Assembly: GCA_002803225.1 (NCBI GenBank)
Contig: NXFV01001845.1
Location: 1-64,000 of the forward strand
DNA: 64,000 nt
From: Gamarada debralockiae
Taxonomy: Eukaryota; Ascomycota; Leotiomycetes; Helotiales; Hyphodiscaceae
Direction: 5' to 3'
Below are positions 35,163 to 47,337 of the stretch, piece after piece. Every line of letters starts with the position of its first letter. Within the stretch, counting starts at the first letter, position 1. Under the pieces are notes generated by a model, which worked only from the letters and a program-made list of their open reading frames with translations, had not been told where the DNA came from and did no database searches. Position numbers and translations under genes: made by a program.

Positions 35163-36305
35163 TCTCTACAGCATGCAGGTATTGATATATGTAGTTCCAC
35201 CTTCTGCGATTCGTTGATCTGGTTTGTTTGGTTCGTGCGATAAGTGGTGCAACGTCGAGGAGAGCTTTGCCGAATGAGCTCACTCAAATAATTGACAAGG
35301 TTGAAGCTCTGTTGTCGGCGCTCCTGGTTTCTTTTGCTCGCGCCGAATGCAGGAATCAGTAATTCTGCAAAAGAAAAGAACCGAACTGCACGCGACAGGA
35401 GAAGTATTTCGATGTTATTCGGGTCGAACAGAGTTCTTGACCTCAATAGTAACGGATTATCACAAGCTTGGCTGACAGGAGGAGGTTCTGCTTCCTTGTT
35501 CTTAGCGGATGCGGGAATGAACGCCAAGGAAACGTCATTGAGCAGAATTTCATACCTGATCTGTTGAAGGAACTCTTCCAAGAAAACAGCTGAGAGATAA
35601 GGGTCGATATGAGAATTATTGTCTGATATTCATTAATTAATGAGGATGGATTTTAAAGACTGGAATCATCTGAAGTTTTTTTTTCTGCAGACTTCAAACA
35701 CATTTAACAGCGTTTGAAGTTGCTTTGGCCAGCTTTCACTTTCTCAACTCCGCGTTTTTGGTGGCGGTCTGAGGCGACAAGAGGTTTCACTTCATCGCAG
35801 CTTCACTATTTTGCCGATACCCCCTAGATATGACGCAGATTGATCCCGCGGATTCTAGATAGCTTGTCAATCTGCATGACATCTTGAAAATGAATCAGAC
35901 CCGGTGGACGCTTGACAGACATGAAGCAGATCCAATAACGCTGATAGTGAATATTTCTTCGGATAAACTTATCGCCGAGCCGGCCCGGACCTTCAGGTGT
36001 CAGGATTTGTTGAAAGGGGAGCAGACTCAAAATATCCATCAATCCAACGTCACACATTACGACTTGAACGAATTCCTTATCGCCACTGAATCATCGGGTC
36101 TCTCCCCATCTGACACAAAACTCTACTGGCAGATCAGCCTCCCTCGCATTTCTTGACGCCGTTTGGCGGCAAACCGTCCGAAAGCTGAGCTGGGCTGTCA
36201 TTCTCAAATGGTTGTACGACATTCATGAAAGCAAGGCTTTGCCTTTTTATCAAATAGCCGCGCAATTCCTTCAAAGGAGAGGGCTTTACTTGAGTAACCG
36301 CAGCC
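35163..36305. other. Divergent promoter region between the repeat protein and Doa10 genes
   Basis: The two flanking genes are divergently oriented, so this 1.1-kb interval holds both 5' regions. Open frames at 35153-35581 (-), 35292-35567 (+) and 35884-36156 (+) are not supported. The bases before 36306 (CCGCAGCCATGG) are a good start context. Confidence 0.45.
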
Positions 36306-39300
36306 ATGGCTGATCCCTCCTATCTACCAACGATACCCGACGACCCCCCACCTGATGTCATGAACGATCCTCAATACGCGACCAATACTACGGAGGGGGA
36401 AGATGGAGCAGCGGATATCGATACGTGCAGGATATGCAGAGGAGAGGGGAGCGACAATGAGCCTTTGTTTCACCCTTGCAAATGCAGTGGCAGTATCAAG
36501 CATGTTCACCAGGACTGTCTGATGGAATGGCTGTCGCATTCCCAGAAGAAGCACTGCGAGCTTTGCAAGACCCCATTCCGATTTACAAAGTTATATTCCC
36601 CGAATATGCCACAGTCACTCCCTCCCGGTGTCTTCTTCCGTCACTTCGTCTTACATTCGGCCCGCAATGTTGCGACTTGGTTGAGGTTCTGTTTGGTGAG
36701 CACGGTTTGGCTGGGATGTCTTCCATACGTTATACGGCAAGTTTGGCGGCTCCTATTTTGGTTCAGTGATGGCGGATGGCCATCCAAGTACTTGGGTCCC
36801 GATGCGGCTGGAAATCTGACCATTCACACAATGGAAATGGCACGGCAATTCGAACTCGCGATCATGGCAGGAAATGGTACCTCTCCAGTGACGCCTCTTA
36901 GTGCGGCTCAGACAACATCTGCGAGCATAGGTGGAATTGTGGACGCTATTGTGGGAGTTTTCAAGCCGTTATCTAATTCTGTGAACATAAGCAACTCGGA
37001 TCCTCTGGTTGCAGGTTTCATGAAGTCACTCTACTATGGCTTCGGAATACAGGGCGTTAGTATTCCGGAAGACTCATTCACAAATACGAGCGATCCACGA
37101 CTTAGACCATTCATCGGGACGTCGCCTACTATTCGAAGTTCATCACTCCTGAGCGATGTATCATTCCTCAATAACATGACCAGAAACGCCACCGTCAATC
37201 AACTGATCATAACGGTGGCAGAGGGCTACATAATCACAATTCTGGTAGTGGTCTGTTTCATACTAGTGTTCTTGATTCGTGAGTGGGTTGTGCAGCAGCA
37301 GCCAGGAATCAACATGGGTGCTGGTTTCAACGCTGAATTTCCGGCTGATAGACAGAGGGATCAAGCCGTGCCAGATGAACGTCAAAATGCTCAGCTTCGA
37401 CCCGGCAGACCTGCCATGGAGAACCCAGCAGAGGCTAGAGATGTTGCAAATCGCCCGATGGCCCGGGTCCGACGAAGAAATCTAGAACACGAATTGGCAG
37501 AACACCCCGAACGCCGCCCCAATCGCCTTATCATGGAGAACTTTCCAATTCGACCTGAGAATGGAGAAGCGCCGAGTGAGAATAGACCAGCACCAGTAAG
37601 AGATGCGTTGACTCCGGCAACGGTAATCCAACAACAGCTTACTGAAGAGCCCAGAATGACGGAGGAATTCTTGGCTATCTGGAGACGGGCCAACGGTATT
37701 CCTGAGGATGTTTTACGTATCATAGAGGAGGAAAACAAGGCGGAAGAGATGCGTTATTGGATCAATGCAATGAGAGTGATATTGGACCATCCTTCGCGGA
37801 CAGACTCGAGCGGGCGTCGAGATCCCATACCATCTGCACGACAATTCGGAGCCTCGGATCAATCCCCTAGCACGAACGCCTCGACTGGAAGTCTCGTAGC
37901 ACAAGCGGGAAGTGATGGCGGCAGTAGTGCTTCTGATAGCTGGATCGATGTTGCGAGACCACTCAGCTACCAAAAGGAAAGCCAGGTTCCAGATTCTAAT
38001 ATCTCAGGGATGAGTAGTAGCAACGAAGTGGAAACTTCGTCAATTGATAAAGGGAAGGGTAAAGCTAAGGAGGACACAAAAGAACCACTTTTTGACCCCG
38101 CCACGCAGCTGCTACCGGGCACGAACTTGACTAAGTGGAATCAAGGACCTGGACATCAAGATAACCCTCCAACTCCCGCATTTGTCGCTAGCAGTGCCCG
38201 ACCCAGAGCGATTTCAGATGGTCCGCACCCAAGAGACAGCATATCCCCTCTTGCAAACAATAATTGGAGTTTCTCGAGTCTTGACAAAGAGAACACCGAT
38301 CCCAAATCATCCTCACCCGGCGAGAACAAACCAAATGCAGAAGCTTCTACGTCCACATCAAACTCAGAGTCGCAGGTCACCCCAGCGGAAGATCAGACTC
38401 CCGGAAGCCCAGCCTGGAAGGCGGCACAGGACCTGCGTGTACAACAAGCTATTGCCAAGGGCAGAGAGGCCCAGAAGACAACTCAGGAAAGATCCACACC
38501 CTCTTTTGGTAAACCAATTGGCCCTGAACTTGGGGCGACAGTTCCGGCCGAGAATGTTGATGAGGGTATGAATGGACCGATCGAAGTCGTTGGTCAAGAT
38601 GGCATCACACGAACTTACCAGAACGTTGACGAGATCTTTGCCGCTAATCCTGTCGGTGATTCTGATTCCGAAGGCGAGGAACATGAGCAGCACGACCCAG
38701 AGCCAAATCCTTTTGCCCCAGACACCTCTCTACCGGAAGCCCGAGAGCCAATCGTCCAACGTCAGCCAGAGCCTCTAGGGCTCCTGGGAAATGTTGCAGA
38801 GTACCTGTGGGGTGGAAATGGCGATGGACAACAAGAAGATCAAGGGGCCAATGATGAGCACGTTGTTCAAGACATAGCTGCCGAAGCTCCATTCGTTCCT
38901 GTTGCCCACCACGACCCCTTCGACCAAGCCGGTGAGTTTCCGGAGCAAGACCGCGAGGTTGTCGAAGCTGCCATTGCCGCTGGCTTGGACCCCAACGATC
39001 CCGATGCTATTGATGACGCCGAGGATTTTGAAGGCATTATGGAGCTCATAGGCATGCGCGGTCCAATATTCAGCCTCGTCCAGAACGCCTTGTTCTGCGC
39101 CTTTCTCTTAGCCTTGACAGTTGCTTTTGGCGTCTGGATTCCATACAATATCGGCAGAGTCTGCCTCCTACTGGCTGCCAATCCTGGTCCCACATTCAAG
39201 CTGCCACTTAGACTTGTCTTTTGGTGTGCAGCTTTCTTGCAGGACTTGGCCGTATCATTGATCGGCGTCATATCATATTGCTCAATCACAGTCATCTCGC

Positions 39301-41741
39301 TTCCCCTAAAAGTTTTCTCGTCCTCGGATACTGGAGCAGGATGGGCAGTCGCTGCGTTGCAGCTCTCACATGATGCTGTGGACCGAATCATGGACGCCAC
39401 TGTAAACACCATTGTCAATTTCGGCGACTCGGAAATGTTCGCCTTTTCGGCTGCTTCCCATGAAGCCCTCTGGACCCTCAAATATTTTGTCATCGACACG
39501 CTGGATGAGATAGGCAGAAATGTAATATATCTGTTTATTGGGGACTACGAAGTCACCCTAGCAGGAATCGGGAAGACTTCCATAAGTTTACTGAATGCAG
39601 GGTTCCAACTACTAGCCGGCTTGCCAGCTTTCCTCGCTAAACCTGATTCTTGGGTGATCAGTCTCGAGGTAGCGAAACGCTCTACCCCATTGGACCTTGA
39701 ACTTAGTGTATGGGACGGCACTGACCGATTCTGGGCTACTCTAACTGGCTACACGGCTCTCAGTGTTCTCGGGATCCTCTACGTCAAGAAAGGCACACCG
39801 TTCTCGAATGGACAAATTGGACGAGAATGGGAGGCGACCATCATTGACCTACTTCACCAGGCAGGGGGTGTCATGAAAGTCATCCTCATCATTAGTATTG
39901 AGATGCTAGTCTTCCCACTCTATTGCGGTCTTCTTTTGGATGCCGCTCTACTTCCTCTATTCGAGGGAGCCACGATTATGTCTCGAATTCTTTTCACGGT
40001 TAACTCTCCCCTAACTTCGATTTTTGTACATTGGTTTGTTGGGACTTGTTACATGTTCCACTTCGCCCTCTTCGTGTCGATGTGTCGGAAGATTATGCGC
40101 AAAGGAGTTTTATGTAAGTTTGCCGTCTGACTTCCACTCGAAAGCTTGCTAACAATCTCAGACTTCATTCGCGACCCCGATGATCCGACCTTCCACCCCG
40201 TACGAGACGTCTTGGAACGAAATGTAACAACTCAACTCCGCAAGATTCTATTCAGCGCTTTGGTTTACGGCGCATTGGTGGTCATCTGTCTGGGAGGTGT
40301 TGTCTGGGGCCTCTCATTTGCATTTAAAGGCGTTCTCCCGATACACTGGTCTTCGAACGAACCGGTTCTAGAATTCCCTATCGACCTTCTCTTTTACAAC
40401 TTCCTAATGCCCCTGGCAGTCAGATTTTTCAAGCCATCAGATGGCCTTCACGCCATGTATAGCTGGTGGTTCCGACAGTGTGCCAGAATGCTACGGCTTA
40501 CTTGGTTTATGTTCGATGAGCGACGACTGGATGAAGAAGGGTATAACGTGCGAAGAACATGGGGGGATGTCTTCCGAAGAGCGAAAGGCGATCCTCTCCA
40601 TATGGTCAAGACTGAAGACCCGAACCTGCCGTTCATCGAAAATTCTGAACTCGCGGCATACTTCCGCCAGGACGGTCGCTATGTTCGAGCGCCTGCGTCC
40701 GATCAAGTTCGAATTCCCAAAGGCACCCGCATCTTCCTGCAAGTTGACGAGCTCAATAACCGCATCGACGGACAACGGGATCGTCCCGATGGTGTTCATG
40801 GCCGCGATTCCGAACTCTACAAACAAGTCTACATCCCACCCTATTTCCGCTTGCGTATTTGCGCTTTCATCCTGTCTATCTGGATCTTTGCAGCCTTGAC
40901 CGGAGTCTGCATAACGATCGTCCCACTCGTCTTCGGCCGACAAGTCTTCGCGAAAATAATCCCAAGCCACGTCCGCAAGAACGATATCTACGCCTTCTCA
41001 ATAGGAATCTACATCCTTGGTTCCGCACTCTATGCCATCCTGCACCTCAAACCCTTCTTCACCTACCTCGCGACATCCTTCTCCCTCACCTCTGAAACAC
41101 CACGCAACATCCTCAAGCGTATCGCCACCTTCGCGTCTCGCGTCGCACGAATTCTGTGGACGTATAGCGCATTCATCTTCCTCCTCCCAACACTCTTCGC
41201 CTTCGTCATCGAGTTCTACGCCATCCTCCCACTGCACACGTACTTCGCGCCCAACGACCCACATACAATCCATTTCGTGCAATCATGGACTCTAGGTCTA
41301 CTCTACGTCAAGCTCACTACCCGCCTCATCCTCTTCTACTCTGAGTCCCGCCCCGCAATCTCCCTCCGCGCCATCACACGCAACGGCTACCTCAATCCCG
41401 ACGTCAGACTCGCTACTCGCTCATTTATACTCCCTGCATCCTTTGCGTTGGGGGCAGCGATCGCTTGGCCTTGGCTTGTCGCAAAACTTGCTTTAATGAC
41501 AATCTACAATAATGCGAATGAGGAGCAGGCGGTGCTGATATATCGATACGTGTACCCGGCGGTCCTGGCAGCGGCGTTGTGTGTGTTGATGGTGTATAGG
41601 TTGGTTAGTTGCGTTAAGGGCTGGAGAATGAGGATTAGGGATGAGGTTTATTTGATTGGAGAGAGGTTGCATAATTTTGGTGAGAGGAAGAGTGGTGGGG
41701 CTGGCATGGGTGTTGTCGGTGTGCGGAGGATTGAGACTTAG
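36306..41741 (+). CDS. ssm4: Doa10/Ssm4-type RING-CH ER membrane E3 ubiquitin ligase
   Basis: Exons 36306-40113 and 40162-41741 (48-nt intron, GTAAGT donor, GCTAAC branch) give 1,795 residues. A RING-CH finger lies at the N-terminus with ligands C41, C44, C58, C60, H68, C71, C84 and C87 (C4HC3), including the CKCSGSIKHVH signature. Hydrophobic spans follow near 122-152 and 305-330. A long hydrophilic, disordered, acidic linker (about 340-905) precedes a cluster of many spans running to the C-terminus, matching the Doa10/MARCH6 plan. In yeast, Doa10 ubiquitinates ER, inner-nuclear-membrane and soluble substrates for degradation (ERAD-C, N-degrons). This protein exceeds the yeast one (about 1,319) mainly through the linker. 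Intact; best-supported gene in the window. Confidence 0.95.
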
Positions 41742-42212
41742 GGTTTCATGATGATGGATGAGTTGATGTGGTCGCATGGTTTGGGGGACAGAGAACTTGA
41801 AATTGGAAGGATGCAGATTGGCGTTACGGATAAGGGGATACCATACCAATGGGCTAGCTAGCTCAGTCTTTTATTCATGTTTTGTTGTCTGTACTCGTAC
41901 GTAGAAGACAATCGTTCACTCTACCCATATTCTCGGTGACATTTCCGTGAATAGGAATACACATCCCCGCTTATTAGTAATGAGAATACTGAAACGCAAT
42001 GTCTTGGACGACGAGGCTGAAGTTGAGTCATTCCTATCTACCTGCCAAAAAGGCAAAACAGACTTCCAACGCTATTTCCAAGAAGGAAAGTCGATCCGAG
42101 CCGCTCTAGTTGTCAACGTCTCAAGCTATACGATATTCCAAGTCCAATCTCCAAACTCCTCTATCACCAGGAAGACCTCGAAATAGTCTACTAGAGTTTT
42201 ACGAATTTCAAA
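41742..42212. other. Gap; 3' flank of Doa10 gene and short 5' flank of GNAT gene
   Basis: A 79-codon plus-strand frame at 41947-42186 has no start context or similarity I can support. Nothing else seen. Confidence 0.4.
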
Positions 42213-43060
42213 ATGGCGTTTAAATTAGAACTGGCCGCTTACGAAGACATAGACACCCTCATAGACGTCTACTTCCATGCATTCGCCGCCGATCCATTAT
42301 ACCCCTACCTCTACCCGAACCTGACATGGGAAGAAAAGGTCCAGTTTGAAGCTTCTGGGCCGAAGAGAGTTTTTAAGGAACAACCTTGGGCCAAGCTTTA
42401 TAAACTCACTGAGGAAAAGACTGGGTATGTATTTTTGCCCAATGCCCAATCCCATCCACGTCAAATTCATCCCTCCCCTCCAAATCCACAATTTCCACCA
42501 AATCTTTGGGAGACGTTGATGCACGAGGGCTGATGGATGCCGATTTTGTAGGAAGATCGTAGCATGGGCACGCTGGCACTTCCCCAGAAAGTTAACGGAA
42601 GAGGAGAAGAAACAGAAAGGCGATCCAGACCTTTTCGATCAGGTGATTCCGCCGGGAAGTAATATGGTGTTGTGCGAGGATTTGTTTGAGAAGTTGGAGT
42701 GGGCTGAGCATACTTTCGTTGATCGGGAATTTGGTCTTTGTTCGTCCTTCCCTTCCACCTTTCCCATTCCTCCCACCCTTCACGTGATTCAAGCTGACTG
42801 GCGCTGCAGTTCTGAATTACCTGATAGTCCACCCTTCATACCAAGGCCTTGGCCTAAGTAAGAAGCTCTTGAACGTGGGACTCGAGGAAGCGGATCGGAT
42901 TGGAGCGAGTTGTTTCGTGGTATCCACGACTGCGGGGGAGGGTGTGTATAAGAAAGTTGGTTTTAGGGAAATTGATAGATTTGTGGTTGATCCGAGACCG
43001 TTTGGTGGGGAGAAGGAAGTTCCTTGGTTTTGTATGCGGAGGGAACCGCAGAGTAATTGA
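42213..43060 (+). CDS. GNAT-family N-acetyltransferase
   Basis: Exons 42213-42424, 42552-42733 and 42810-43060 make 214 residues. Intron 1 (127 nt) has a GTATGT donor; intron 2 (76 nt) uses a weaker GTCTTT donor with a CTGAC branch. The N-terminus (LELAAYEDIDTLIDVYFHAF) is the usual first strand and helix of the fold. The acetyl-CoA site is LIVHPSYQGLGLSKKLL (motif A), followed by the helix GLEEADRIGASCFVVSTTAGEGVYKKVGF and a closing strand, all typical of fungal GNATs. This group acetylates an unidentified small amine or protein. It lies in tandem 470 bp after Doa10 with no sign of functional linkage. Confidence 0.85.
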
Positions 43061-45734
43061 TGAGGGCCGGTGAGGTGGAGAGGAGAGGGAGTTGTGATAG
43101 CCCGCGCATGAGCAATGAACCTCTCTCGGCATCAAATTACATTCAGTCAGGTGCAAGTGAAAAGTTACAATTGATTGACGGAAGGAGCTCGCTTAACCCA
43201 ACACCTCTTCGAAGCGACAAGGTATCACAAAACAGAAGCCAAAACTCAGCACCGACTAAACGACCAAAAGAAAATTCATTGGACGCTCCCCCAAATATCT
43301 AAGATTTCAAAAGGGCAAATATGCAAAAGATATATCATTTTGATACTGAGAAACTTAGCGCTGTCACTAGCGAGAAACAAGCAAGGGACCTGTCCGATAA
43401 CAGGGCTACGGTATTACCGCTAAGCATCTCACCTTGAAGTGCAAAATCTCTTATTTTGAATGATATGGTTGTTCGGTTGAAGGTGATTTGTCCGAGCAGC
43501 GGGGGCAGGCATCGACACGGAGACTAGATGATCCCGCTCGGGAAGTGAACATTTGAGGGATTATTCGGCTCATTATGGCCTCGTTTCTTGTACCCTACTT
43601 GAACTTGCAGTTCTCCACACAATCGGCCTTCAACCTCCCGCTGGACATGCTCGCCCTAATAGTACCAGCTGTCAACGCCCCGAGATGCGAGAGCCTTCTT
43701 TTCGAGAACAGGATCGATTAATATCGCCTTGTTTCCGGTCCAGCGAATTTGTCAGGCAAGCGGATGATATCCAATGAGCTTGCAGCCGGCTTCTAGGAGC
43801 TTCTTTTCGAAGCCATGGTCTCGCCGATACGATGAAGGATCTGGCTAGGACACTGCAAGTTCAGCAAACGGGAACGCCGAAGACAGACCACTGCCATCTA
43901 TGTGAAGAAGTCTGCTACATTGTTCGCCAAGTACATAACTGGGCAGATCTAATCGACGCGGGTAAGTGCACAAGCCCATTCATACGGAACAGGAACTGAT
44001 TGTACCCTTAGTTTAGTCGTACACTTACCTTTCCTCTGTAGCTTTTGACCTGCCTAAAGCAGTTGTCAAGAATGGTTGCTTACTCAATCACGGAAAGCTC
44101 TCGTCGTACTGGGAAGCGCGAATCTGACCGTAATGCGAGCAACCGAGAGGAGCTGGAAGAAGTGACAAGAAGGGTTAGGGCGAGGAAGACTAGTAATCCG
44201 GATTTTGTGGAGGATGAATTCACGATCCAGATTCACCGAGTGGAGAGGGGTCCCCAATAAGACGCCGAGACTTCCTCGGCCAGGCATACTCACCCACATC
44301 ACGGATTCGGAGGAGAATTCGCAGTACAGTTAATGGCAACCTTCTTCGGCATCCAATATCTAGAAGATCTGCATCGCCTTCTGGGGAACCGGGGGCATGA
44401 TGCGATGCAACCTACGCCGGTCTGGGGCATGCCCACTGTGCCCGAACGGCGGGAGAAAATCGAAAGAGTATCTCAGATAATGCCAACTCCGGATATCTTT
44501 CCACCTGGCCATTCCAGACAGCTTGGGGATGAAGGGGCAGGGTCCTCGCTTCACCGGGCCGTCTTCGATAAAGGGGTGCGTTAGGCTGGGACGGGTGGCA
44601 TGATGATTCCAGCTCAAATGACTAACCAACCACGAATCCTTCCCACTAGTCATGTTAAGCAAGCCAAATCCAATGACATTGTGGCTCTGGGGCGTCCTTT
44701 CCGCGGTTTAATGGGACAACTAGTTTTGGGAAGAGTCGTTGAATCACGGCAAACCTCAAGGATCGGATTCGAACCAATGGCGCGATCGTCACGTCCTCCG
44801 CCAGTTGAAACGGTTTTGGTGAAGAACCTTACGGGATTTTCAGACCAACGCCACCAATTCTCCCTTCGATATACGTACCTTCCGCTCGCTTTCCAGCACC
44901 TTCTCCTGAAGATAATCAGTTGGGGGAAGTCTCAGCCTTATAGGTGGATTTTCAGCATCTCTAGGAAATCTCAATCCGACACCCTCGAGCAGCTTCAGGA
45001 ACACCAGAGTACTAATGCCGTTCAAGTCACTCAACATCCAGCACGGAAGGAACAGTCTTCACCTCATGACTGTCTAATGCTCATTTCCTTGGGCTCTTAG
45101 GGTCAGCAATGTTTCTGGTCTCCGCTAATTTTGAGAAGGGTTTTGGATATGGAAAACTAAGAAGGACTTCTGGCGCTAGGACTTGATAAATTAGAAGTTT
45201 AGAGCTGGCTTGAGAGATTTGAAAATTTTCAGGATCGTGGTGGCTCGAGAGAATCCCTGATTATTCGGGCCTGAAGCCACTCTCGTTGCATGGCAATACT
45301 GCAGATGTAGCTTAGTCCGGGGTAGGAAAGAAACAGGCTTCCTATATCATATCCCATCTCCTATGTTCTCTTTGGAGTGGCATAAATGTGACCTGGCTTT
45401 TGCGCTGTGAACGATTGAGGATTCTTGCATTTTCTCATATTCCTAAGAGGAAATTCGCAAGCTGAGAGTTGAACTCAGTTTCTGAACAGCTTCAAGGTTT
45501 TTGGCCGTGACAGATTTTATTTCTTGATATTTCTACCTTAGAAACTCTGAATTTTGGGGTCCTTGAATTTGTCACTAAGCGAGCCCCTTTTCTCCTGACG
45601 CTAGCAAATCTCGCTTAGCAATCAGTAAAAGGTCAACAGTCCTTTCACTTTCACACAACATTACGAAAATTGACCATTGACCAATTAATGATCTCTGAAA
45701 GCACTCTTTCACCAGTCAGCAAACAACAAAGGAG
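43061..45734. other. Long gap with no supported gene
   Basis: Short plus-strand frames (44045-44260, 44333-44584, 44600-45100) have no recognisable domain or intron logic. A GGTTCGAATCC-like block on the minus strand near 44765 was tested as a tRNA and rejected. The rest is ordinary non-coding sequence. Confidence 0.35.
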
Positions 45735-46701
45735 ATGGAGCCTTTCGCCAGACACTCCAAACTCAACTCAAACTACCCCAACTTCCACCAAAAGGGTCCA
45801 GTTACTTCTCAGTATCAAGGATTCACCCTCAAGACAAACGCACCCTCTTCATCACGCAACATGTCTTCAATGACCTCAGCTACAATGACAGAAACCACAA
45901 CTGTGGTCACGACGCCTCCGCGCAAGGGGCTCAACGCCAAACAAAGCATCAGCAACACCGACCTGTTTGTCTACTCCCCAAAGAAAGCTATGATTATAAC
46001 CACTAATAAGGCAACTCCACCACCGCAAGCTGCAACAACACCTACCAAGAACTCCGCCCCTCAACGGAAGACCTCAACACCAAACAAAGTAGGATCTACC
46101 TTATCGCGCCCCCGGGATCTCCCTCACCACCACGCAATGTCACACTCCTAACAAACCGACTCCCTCCACTTTTAGAGCTTTTACACCCCAACGCACTAGC
46201 CCAGCTAGAGTTTCATCAGCCATCAGGCCACCTACACCCTGCGTCACTATCCCCCGCTCTCTAATCATGTGCTGCAAAGCCACCCGCCCCAAAGGCAAGC
46301 CCGACCCCGAACGGCACACCGACTTCTTAACCTTCATCAACTTCATCAAGCACGCCTCCGGCCAAGAAGTCGACATCGTCTCCCCAATCAAGAACGTCTA
46401 CGGAGTCATCTGGCAAGAATACAGTTATTTAATCGGTATTAACGCGTATATCCCAACACCCAGAACTTTCAGTAAATTCTACAGCATGCAAGAGATCAGC
46501 AAAGGAGCAAGAGTTGATGAGCTCTCTCCCGTCACCAGACCCGCGATTGTCACTATGGTGGATGCGGAGAGCACAAATGAAGAGTGTTTGATCAGGGTTG
46601 ATTGTGGTGTTGATTTCAATTGCGAGACTCATGGCGGCTGGATATTCACTGCTTTCTTTGCTTGGTGGCAGGTGCCGGGTGGAGAGGGACTGGCGGGCTA
46701 A
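45735..46701 (+). CDS. Unknown Pro/Thr/Ser-rich protein, junction unresolved
   Basis: A frame opens with the ATG at 45735 (an in-frame alternative at 45861, MSSMTSATM, is equally good) and runs through a Pro/Thr/Lys-rich region to 46151. The same kind of composition continues in another frame (TPNKPTPSTFRAFTPQRTS) and leads into a folded-looking C-terminal domain ending at 46701. That domain contains CKATRPKGKPDPERHTDFL, VYGVIWQEYSYLIGINAYIP and a GGWIFTAFFAWW hydrophobic run. A 37-nt GT-AG interval at 46139-46175 restores the frame exactly but is unusually short for an intron, so a frameshift or another splice is possible. I do not recognise the domain. Confidence 0.5.
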
Positions 46702-47337
46702 GAAGAAAGAGGTTACTGAGAAGAAACGGAAACGATCAATATCCTGATCCAGTTCTTTCCGTATTGGAATGAAGGGGGTTGAGAGTGGTCAAATTGCTAA
46801 GGGTGGATGATTGCAGATGCAGATAGATGGGGTTGATGAGACAGAGGACGGCGAGGGTGGTGGATATGTATTCAGTGAGGAGCTGCATGGGTCACTTGGG
46901 TTCTTTACACCTCGGAATTAAAGACATTTTGCCGAACCTAAGAAATGATTGAAGGGAAGTTTGTTCTGCTGTTTCGCTGGCTACAAGAGGCCAAAGAGCG
47001 CATAGCAGGAAGATTGGCAACACAAGTTTTACTCAAACACCGTTGGAGCATCTTTCAAAAGCTTCCCCAATGATGAATATTAGCTGAATGAAGTAATTCT
47101 AATCAAAAATTATTCCTGATTATGCTAATACTAATGCAAAGCTGACAATGACCCATAGCGCCGGGAACTTTACATGCCTCCATGACCAGCACTTCGTTGC
47201 CAACTCCCGAACTCCAGCATAATAGAGACAAAACTTTACTAGCGCTCATAGCACCCCCATTACCTATTAAAGTTATTCCCACTCATATAAAGTCAAATAT
47301 ACCTCTAGAAAATGCAAGAGAACTTAAAGCACTAGCC
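46702..47337. other. Convergent 3' flanks
   Basis: Lies between the 3' ends of the unknown gene and the MFS gene. Nothing recognised; the plus-strand frame at 47182-47523 is largely antisense to the MFS gene. Confidence 0.45.

Noticed and set aside
38867..39499. 210-codon minus-strand frame inside the Doa10 gene
   Set aside because: Antisense to membrane-span coding sequence; no independent start, domain or promoter.
44759..44860. tRNA-like block with GGTTCGAATCC on the minus strand
   Set aside because: A T-arm-like stem can be drawn, but no matching acceptor stem, D-arm or anticodon stem is found in the expected positions.
44600..45100. 166-codon plus-strand frame
   Set aside because: No domain, splice partner or composition typical of neighbouring coding exons.
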